Assembly: GCF_000471905.2 (NCBI RefSeq)
Contig: NW_006499617.1
Span: forward strand, 3,524,742 to 3,588,741
DNA length: 64,000 bases
Direction of reading: 5' to 3'
From: Amborella trichopoda
Taxonomy: Eukaryota > Streptophyta > Magnoliopsida > Amborellales > Amborellaceae
This document shows positions 57,441-64,000 of the stretch, one piece after another. The translations under genes and the position numbers were made by a program. The notes under the pieces were generated by a model that saw only the letters and a program-made list of their open reading frames with translations, ran no database searches and had not been told where the DNA came from. Position 1 is the stretch's first letter; each line of letters opens with the position of its first letter.

Positions 57441-58290
57441 ACCCTAGACCCACTTTCATCTTCAGAAGAGAGGAGAACTTTACTGCCTTCTTATAAGCAA
57501 ATCGCGATGTCTTTGCTTGGCATTACCATGAGATGTCTAGTTTGGACCCTCAAGTCGCGGTTCACCATCTCGGCATCGATACCTTTATCAAGCCCATCAA
57601 GCAGAAATCAAGAAGGTTCGGACCTAACCTCGAAATGCAGATAGATGCTGAAGTGACTAAATTCAGGCAAGTCGGCTTCATTTGTGAAGTCAAGTACCCA
57701 AAATGACTGGCAAATGTTGTTCCAGTCAAGAAGAAGAATGGCTAAATTAGGGTCTGCATCGACTTTCGTGACCTAAATACTGCCTGCCCCAAGATTGACT
57801 TCCCGTTTCCGTTCACAGAGATGCTCATTGATTCTACTACTCATTGCTAAACCTTCTCCTTCATGGATGGATACTCTGGGTATAATCAAATATGTATGGC
57901 ACTAGAAGATGAGGAAGCCACCGCGTTCTTGACTCCAAAAGGGGTCTTCTACTACACAATGATGCCTTTTGGATTGAAGAATGTTGACACCACATGTCAG
58001 AGAGCAATGACGACCATCTTCGAATACATGATGCACAAAGAGGTGAAAAGTTGTGTAGATGACTCGGTGGTAAATCCGAAGAGAAAGACGCTCACATGAG
58101 AGACCTTGAAAAGTTGTTCGAGCGATTACGCCTGCATCAGCTCAAAATGAACCCACTGAAGTGCGCTTTGGCGTGTGTTCAGGAAATTTCTTGGGGTTCA
58201 TTGTTAGACACCGAGGATTGGAAGTTGAACCAGTCAAGATCAAGGTGATCCAGGAAATGTTGTCACTAACTACATTGCGAGAACTGCGAT
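57441..58290 (+). pseudogene. pol (RT): Reverse transcriptase of element C, broken
   Basis: Blocks in order: DVFAWHYHEMSSLDPQVAVH (57,510), KYPK*LANVVPVKKKNG*IR with stops at 57,703 and 57,742, CIDFRDLNTACP (57,757), FSFMDGYSGYNQICMALEDE (57,857), FYYTMMPFGLKN (57,949), then CVDDSVV (58,050) in place of YVDDLVV, a frameshift near 58,075, and NFLGFIVRHRGLEVEP (58,185). Both Asp of the catalytic box remain, so it decayed less than element E. At least four stops and two frameshifts prevent function. Confidence 0.9.
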
Positions 58291-58860
58291 CTCTCCCAAG
58301 ACATTTGGCTTATATCTGCAAGTTCATCTCAAACCTTTCAGGTCGTTGTAACCCCTTTATACACCTGTTAAAGAAAGATACCACATTCATCTGGGACGAA
58401 GCATGTCAGGCAGCCCTTGATGACATTAAGCACTATTTACTCCATCCTCTAGTTCTTTCAACACCGGTGTTAGGAAAACCCCTCATCCTGTATGTGACCG
58501 CTCTCAACGAGTTGCTCGGGGAATTGTTGGTGCATAACAATGACAAAGGGAAAGAAACTGCATTGTACTATCTCAACTGCAGGATGCACGGGGCCGAGAA
58601 GAATTATCCCCCTATCAAGAATATGTGCCTAGCCCTAATCTTTGCAGTACAAAAGCTCTGCCACTACTTACTCGGTCATGAAGTAAGACTTATATCAAAA
58701 GCAGATCCAGTAAAGTTTCTCATGACAGTCCCATGCCTGTCGGGACATCTTGCTAACTGGGCATTATTGCTGATAGAATTCGATATAACATATATCCCAC
58801 AAAATCCCATCAAGGGCCAAGCTTTGGCTGATTTTCTCACAACACACCCTATACCAGTGG
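58291..58860 (+). pseudogene. pol (RH): Connection and RNase H of element C
   Basis: Part of the longest intact frame of the window (58,161-59,147, 328 codons): LAYICKFISNLSGRCNPFIH, FIWDEACQAALDDIKHYL, LILYVTALNELLGELLVHNN, ALYYLNCRMHGAEKNYPP, LCHYLLGHEVRLISKADPVK, LANWALLLIEFDITYIPQ and KGQALADFLTTHPIP. Typical for the first RNase H of Tat elements, which degenerates in this lineage. No stop occurs in this part. Confidence 0.85.
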
Positions 58861-59290
58861 AATCTCCCTTATCAAGTGACCTCCCCCATGAAGAAGTATT
58901 ATGTGTCGAACTTGCTCATGCGTGGGAGATGTATTTCGACAGAGCCTTCCAATCTGATCGAGGAGGCACCGGAGTGGTATTCCTGACTCCAAACGGAGTA
59001 GTATTGCCTCTTTCTTTCTCTCTCACTGAAGCCGGTTCCTATAACAAGGCAAAATATCAGGCACTTATAATTAGATTGGAGATAGCCTTCGATCCAAATG
59101 TGGAGCACGTCAAGATCTATGACAACTCTGAGTTGGTCATTCGCTAGCTTAAAGGGATCTATGCCATAAGAAAAGACACTCTCAACCTTATCATGATACT
59201 GTAAAATCGTATATAGCCTAGTTTGAGGATGTATCCTTGAGTCACATCCCCTGGAGGCTAAACTCACAGGCTGATGCACTCACAAAACTC
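58861..59290 (+). pseudogene. pol (aRH): Second (archaeal-type) RNase H of element C
   Basis: WEMYFDRAFQSDRGGTGVVF, KAKYQALIIRLEIAF and IYDNSELVIR are the D, E and D blocks. The middle acidic residue (A-E-Y in the family) is Lys here (AKY), consistent with a G-to-A change, and DG is DR. A TAG at 59,146 follows the last block. HIPWRLNSQADALTKLG at 59,240 is the end of the domain. The dual RNase H places element C in the Tat/Ogre lineage. Confidence 0.85.
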
Positions 59291-60810
59291 GGGGCTATAA
59301 TTAAATTATCTTCATCAGAGCCCACGCCTGTCTGGGTGGCAAAGTGGAGATATATTGAATTGCGAACTGAAGTAGACATGGATGATGAGAGAAATATCTT
59401 CTCCGAGTGCCCTCATTATCCATTCAGAGCATTTCTATCAGCTAAAGAAGTTATCAAGGATGAACACAAAATGGCACGTAGTCAGGGAGCTAAAGTTCAA
59501 AACCAAGAACCGGAGTTCTTCGACCCAATATGCCCAAAAATCAAGCAAGTAGAAGATTGGAGAGAGCCCATCACTAATTTTCTAAGATATGGTAGACTCC
59601 TGGAGGATTGTACCAAGTGCAACAATGTGCGTTGAATGTCTACCAAGTATACCCTCCTTGAAGTAGATGCTCTCTTCAGACAGTCATTTGACGGTATTCT
59701 TCTTAGATGTGTGGACATGCAAGAAGCAAATAAGGTTCTGAAAGAAGTACAATCAGGCATCTGTGGATCGCATCAGTCTTGCCCTAAGCTCTATGAACTG
59801 ATACACATATTGAGGTACTATTAGCCTTTGATGATTGCTGACTTCTTAAACTATGCTAAGAAGTGTCAGGTGTGCCAAATACACTCGAGCCTTGCTCATC
59901 AGCCTCCAGAGCCCTTACACCCTATAATGGCATCATGGCCCTTCTCATAATGGGGTATGGACATTGTCGGGCATATTGGCCCTCCTTCGGCAATGGGTCA
60001 TGTCTTTATTTTGGCTGCAATAGATTATTTCTCCAAGTGGGCTCAAGCGGTCCCCCTTAAGCAAGTTCTTAGGACCACGGTGGCTAACTTCATGCGACAT
60101 CACATCATATATCGGTTCGGAGTGCTAGACCGGATCATATCTGACAACGGCCCTCAGTTCAGAAGTCATCACGTCGATCGCTTAGTTAACCAGTTCGATT
60201 TCGAGTAGAAGTACTCAATTATGTACCACCCTCGACCAATAGATTGGCCGAGGTTTTCAATAAGATCCTGTGCAGCGTTTTAAGGAAATCGTTATCAAAG
60301 ACAAAGAAAAGTTGGCATGAGAAGCTTCCTGAAGCCTTGTGGGCTTATCGCACTACCACGCAAAATGCCACTGATTCCACTCCTTATTCCCTAGTCTATG
60401 AGGGTGAAGCAGTTTTACCCCTTGAAATTCAAATCCCTTCACTACGTGTCGCTATACATCAAGGACTAACCGAAGATAAGAAAGTCAAACTTTGGTATCA
60501 ATAATTGGATGCACGCGATAAAAAGAGGTTGGAAGCTCAGCAGCACCACAAACTCAACCCGGGGAGAATGAAGAGGATCGTTGACAAGTCAGTCAAAGAC
60601 CGCTTATTCATCTATGAGGATCTAGTTCTTTCCGTCAGAAGGCCAATTGTTATGCATGGGCGAAGCAAAGGGAAGTTTGAACCTAAGTGAGAAGGTCCCT
60701 TTATAGTCAAGAAAGTCTTGCCAAATGGAGCTTACATACTGGCACATCCTAAAGGAGAGGAGGCAATGCACCCTATCAATGGGCGATACCTAAAGAAATA
60801 CTATCCATGA
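59291..60810 (+). pseudogene. pol (INT): Integrase of element C, broken
   Basis: Zinc finger: GICGSHQSCPKLYELIH, then CQVCQIHS (59,755-59,890), with a TAG where the family has Trp (RYY*P, 59,821). Core: WGMDIVGHIGP preceded by a stop at 59,947, AAIDYFSKWAQAVPL, ISDNGPQF (60,140), a +1 shift near 60,240, then LAEVFNKILCSVLRK with the catalytic Glu. D, D and E are all present. The C-terminal part reads KGKFEPK*EGPFIVKKVLPN and ends INGRYLKKYYP at 60,808. No chromodomain is seen, as expected for Tat elements. This is the last gene of element C. Confidence 0.85.
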
Positions 60811-60985
60811 TGCAGACTCAATGCGCAATAGCAAAGAGTTCAAAAAAAAAAAACGACAAGCAAGATAATTCAAACAAGGTTTAACTCTTTTATTGTACAA
60901 GAAGGAGTTACAAGCCAAAAATCCCATTATTAGGGAGGTTACAAATCCATCATGCAATATCACCACTCGCAAAAGAAATTAGCTA
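60811..60985 (+). other. Start of the 3' untranslated region of element C
   Basis: Follows the pol stop. It contains an A-run (60,841-60,852) and no coding sequence. Confidence 0.5.
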
Positions 60986-61325
60986 CAGTAGAATGTCACT
61001 CTTGCATCTGAGGAAAAGAAGACAGTTGATCCCAAGCATTGCTCTTGCATCCGAGGAAAAGAAGACGGTTGATCCCTCAACATTTCTCTTGCATTTGAGG
61101 ATAGGACGGTTGCAGGCCAAAGATTTCCCTCACATCAGAAGCATTGCTCTTGCATCTGAGGAGAGGACCGTTACAGGCCAAAGATTGCTCTCACAACAGA
61201 AGCATTTCTCTTGCATCCAAGGAGAGGACGGTTACAAGCCAAAATTCTCTCTCACCATCAAAAGCGTCGCTCTTGCATCTGAGGCAGAGAGGATGGTTAC
61301 AGACCAAAAGTGGCCTTCATAATAG
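60986..61325 (+). repeat. ~60-bp minisatellite in the 3' region of element C
   Basis: About six units of GCATTGCTCTTGCATCTGAG plus GAGAGGACCGTTACAGGCCA and AAGATTGCTCTCACAACAGA. Because the unit is a multiple of three it keeps frames open (60,993-61,322), but no protein is inferred. Confidence 0.85.
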
Positions 61326-61685
61326 GAAAAGGTGGAAGCACTTTGATGGGATATAACAGACATTCAAAGAAGACTTCTTTGGCAAGGAACTAGCCTATGA
61401 TGGAGAGCATGTCCTTCTCACAATGAGGGCCCTTCCACAGAATAACATGAAGTTCATAATCGTGCTAGAGGACTTGGCTTCAAACAGGCGTCGCAAGCCA
61501 CACCTCACGATTGATTACTGCCCTTTGCCAACCCTAATCATCGTTGTGCATAATCATAGCAGAACATGATTCACCGTCGTTCATCAAAGGATCGAGCAAG
61601 CAATAGCCGTGAACGACTAAAGCCAGACGCATCATGTTGCTACCCACATGCGACCAAGGCACTGACTAGCACTGCCCGGTACTAG
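61326..61685 (+). other. Unassigned part of the 3' region of element C
   Basis: No repeat or domain recognised. Confidence 0.3.
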
Positions 61686-61862
61686 CGTTAGCTGCACTTT
61701 TGAGGCCCAGCACCGGCGGTGTATCCTAAGGATAGCGCCGGTTGTGCTTCTAAGGCACAGCGATGGGTGTGTATCTTAAGGCTAGCGCCGGCTGTGTTTT
61801 TGAGGCACAGCGTTGTCTGTGTATCCTAAGGCTAGCGCTGACTGTGTTTTCAAGGCCCCTCG
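61686..61862 (+). repeat. ~30-bp minisatellite, AGCGCCGGCTGTG core (first block)
   Basis: Six units alternating GGCACAGCG(CC)GG(C/T)TGTG and AAGGCTAGCGCCGGCTGTGT, for example near 61,699, 61,730, 61,758 and 61,785. Confidence 0.85.
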
Positions 61863-62785
61863 ACACTACGACTATTCACCTCCCAGTGACCCTTGGTTCC
61901 CCCGTGCTTCTTCCACTAAGACTCTTCGTCTCCCCGGTGATTGCGCACCTTCTCTAGACTCCTTGTCTTTCTACAACGGATAGAATTCCCAATGCGACCC
62001 TTTGACTCCCAACGACTAATCACCTCCCGATGACCTTCTTTTTACCCCGTGACCTCTCGGTTTCCCATTGAAAACTCCCCCTCTCCTATTGAAAACCAAC
62101 TGAAAAATTTGTCCCCTTCTTGCACCCCTGTCGGAAGACCACCAGAAATCAGCCGAAATCCCCAGGCAGCTCCCTGCTGCGACTTCGCCCCTTTTTCCCC
62201 TTCTTGCACCCTGTCGAAAGACCACCAAAAACCAATGAAAATCCCCAGGAAGCCCCCTACTGTAACTTCCGCTCTTTTTTCCTCTTATCTGGAACCCCCA
62301 AAACCACGACCAAAGTCTTTGAAGCTCCCCGGCAAACTCCCTGTTTACCTCGCTAGTCTTGCCGGCAAACTTCGTCAACCTCGCGAATGCCTCTGCATTC
62401 CCTCCAGTGTTCTCCTTTCTCAGCCAAAACCTTTCCCTGCTTGCCGGTAAACTCCTGTAAACCTCACTCGAGTACTCTGCGTGCTCGCCGAAGTTCTTGC
62501 TGAATACTCTCTCTCATTGATTAAACAACTTGCCTTAGTCGTTTTACCCTTAGTAAAATGGAAAAATGGGGTTTACGCCCTTTATATAGGCAGAGCTTCC
62601 CTGAAGTGCCCCTCGTAAACTAGGAATGCCAGCCAGGTCCTTGAAGGCCAAACGACGATGGACCAGACCGGGTCGAGCTCAGACTAGAGGCCCGAATGAA
62701 GGCTTACCGCCTCCCATGAAAATTTAAGCAACAGGGACCAGGACCGAGTCAGCTTGAACTCGAGGTCCAAACACTAACCTGTACC
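61863..62785. other. 3' region of element C with ~86-bp duplication
   Basis: Pro/Ser-biased frames (62,049-62,450, 133 codons) come from C-rich DNA. A ~86-bp segment containing CCCCTTCTTGCACCC(C)TGTCG is tandemly duplicated (62,112 and 62,197). The duplication, not selection, explains the long frames. No domain is recognised. Confidence 0.5.
62581..62588 (-). promoter_or_regulatory. Minus-strand TATA-like box
   Basis: CTGCCTATATAAAGGG on the minus strand is a strong consensus TATA context. It faces pol of element C. No transcription unit of its own was found, so it may be part of a minus-strand LTR remnant. Confidence 0.35.
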
Positions 62786-63085
62786 CAACACCAGCTGTGT
62801 TCTCGACGACCCAGCGATGGCTGTGTTCTCAATGACCCAACGTCGGTTGTATTCTCAATGACCCAGCGTCGGTTGTGTTCTCAACGACCCAGTGCTGGTG
62901 GTGTTCTCAATGACCCAACACCGGCTGTGTTCTCAAGGACCAGCACCGGCTGTGTTCTCAACGACCTAGCACTAGCTATGTTCATAACAACCCAGCTCCG
63001 GCGATGCTCTCAAGGACCCAACACTGGCTGTGTTTTCAAAGCTCAACACCGTCCGTGTTATTCAAAGCTCAGAACCGGCTGTGTT
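62786..63085 (+). repeat. ~30-bp minisatellite, CRCCGGCTGTGTTCTCAA core (second block)
   Basis: About nine units such as GACCCAACACCGGCTGTGTT followed by CTCAA(G/C)GAC. Clearly related to the block at 61.7 kb but with different spacer sequence. Confidence 0.9.
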
Positions 63086-63726
63086 TCCAAGTTTACTGCT
63101 ACATGTGTTACCACTGCACACGCTAGCGTCGCGTGTGTTGCCTCCGCCCATGCTAAAATGTTGTACGTGTCAATGCTTCTACTTCTCAAGCCTACTATTG
63201 TGTGTGTTATACTCCTCATGTTAGTGCCACGCATGTTCTAGCGTTGTGCATGCTAGAACCTGATCACTACTCTTTGTGTCTTACCACTATCCCTAGTGGA
63301 GTTGCACCCAGGATGTGACTCGTGTTTCCCAGTTGAGTTGCATCTAGGTTGTTCCATCTAAGCCACGACTGGTCATCCCCAATGGAGTCAAGAGCAGGCT
63401 AATGTTCCTCATCTTCAGTAGGAACTGCACCTGTACTACAGCCCATTGATCCCTAGCAGAGTTACGATCATGCTTACCCCTTTAAATCCCCTGTGGGTCA
63501 GTCTCTCACCAAGCTGTGTTATCCTCGGGTGTTGAGTTACCATCAATGAGCTTATTCATGGAGTCCCATCTTTCATCTTAAAAAGCCATACTCGTCCCCT
63601 AATCCCCAATGAAGTTTGCCTCTCATCTAAAACCCCTGCTGGCCTTAATCATTTTATCACCAGGGAGTCAAATTACTATTCACAAACATATTCCCCATGG
63701 AGCTCCACCTACATGGCAACCCACAC
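63086..63726. other. 3' region of element C before the satellite
   Basis: Short GC-rich phrases (GCTAGCGTCGCGTGTGTT, GTGCCACGCATGTTCTAGCG) to 63,250, then unassigned sequence. No gene. Confidence 0.4.
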
Positions 63727-64000
63727 AATGGTCTGTGCTGCATGACCTTAAACTGCACAGCCATGGTCCGTGCTGCATGACCTTAAACTGCACAGCCATG
63801 GTCTGTGCTGCATGACCTTAAACTACACAGCCATAGTCTATGCTGCATGGCCTTAAACTGTACAGCCATGGTCTGTGCTGCATGACCTTAAATTTCACAG
63901 CCATGGTCCATGCTGCATGACCTTAAACTGCATAGCCATGGTTCAAACTATATGATCTTAAACTATAGTGAAGGTCTAGTTGCACAACCTTAAACTGCAT
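63727..64000 (-). repeat. Main 35-bp satellite, inverted, running off the window
   Basis: Seven to eight units of CCATGGTCTGTGCTGCATG and ACCTTAAACTGCACAG are the reverse complement of the array at 14-37 kb. The last 60 bp contain the landmark in reverse (AGGTCTAGTTGCACAACC). Relative to plus-strand element C the polarity equals that of the big array relative to minus-strand LTR A. Confidence 0.95.

Noticed and set aside
62049..62450. 133-codon and antisense 120-codon frames
   Set aside because: C-rich DNA with an 86-bp duplication. No domain, open on both strands.

Overview
This window looks like repeat-rich intergenic DNA from a seed plant with a large genome. I recognise no host gene, tRNA, rRNA or CRISPR array. 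The evidence for a plant is a set of degenerate Ty3/gypsy elements of the Tat/Ogre type (two RNase H domains, very long LTRs, tRNA primer sites of the TGGCGACTCC and GGCGCCCA kinds) and a satellite whose monomer contains the plant telomere heptamer TTTAGGG. The species cannot be named from the sequence.

Layout, left to right. 1-2.4 kb: several minisatellites, some related to the main satellite. 2.9-7.1 kb: two LTR-like stretches (D2 and F, plus strand). 7,671-8,891: a 1.2 kb LTR (D) with TATA box and primer site, cut off at 9,551 by a 3.1 kb Ogre-like LTR on the minus strand (A). 12.7-13.9 kb: spacer. 13.9-37.09 kb: a ~23 kb array of a ~35-bp satellite with higher-order structure. 37,091-37,975: a truncated minus-strand LTR (B) of the same family as A. 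38.0-42.6 kb: a decayed plus-strand gag-pro-pol (element E). 42.6-43.07 kb: a minus-strand LTR fragment (F'). 43,069 to beyond the window end: a plus-strand Ogre-like element (C) with 5' LTR, primer site, gag, pol and a repeat-rich 3' untranslated region that runs into the same satellite at 63.7 kb. Element C is interrupted inside gag by a solo LTR (48,400-55,658), which is itself interrupted by a related solo LTR (51,113-54,360). Both insertions have TG...CA ends and near-perfect 5-bp target duplications.

The main interpretation is that the satellite belongs to the region between pol and the 3' LTR of this retrotransposon family. It has the same polarity relative to the element in two places: the big array lies on the upstream side of minus-strand LTR A, and the array at 63.7 kb lies downstream of pol in plus-strand element C. 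The 3' region of element C also carries two other minisatellites, so this zone seems to generate tandem repeats. Inside the LTRs, just after the promoter and a pyrimidine tract, there is another repeat array whose units fold into hairpins; its sequence differs between LTR A and LTR C although its position is the same. All coding regions are broken by stops and frameshifts. Many of the stops fit C-to-T or G-to-A decay of methylated DNA.
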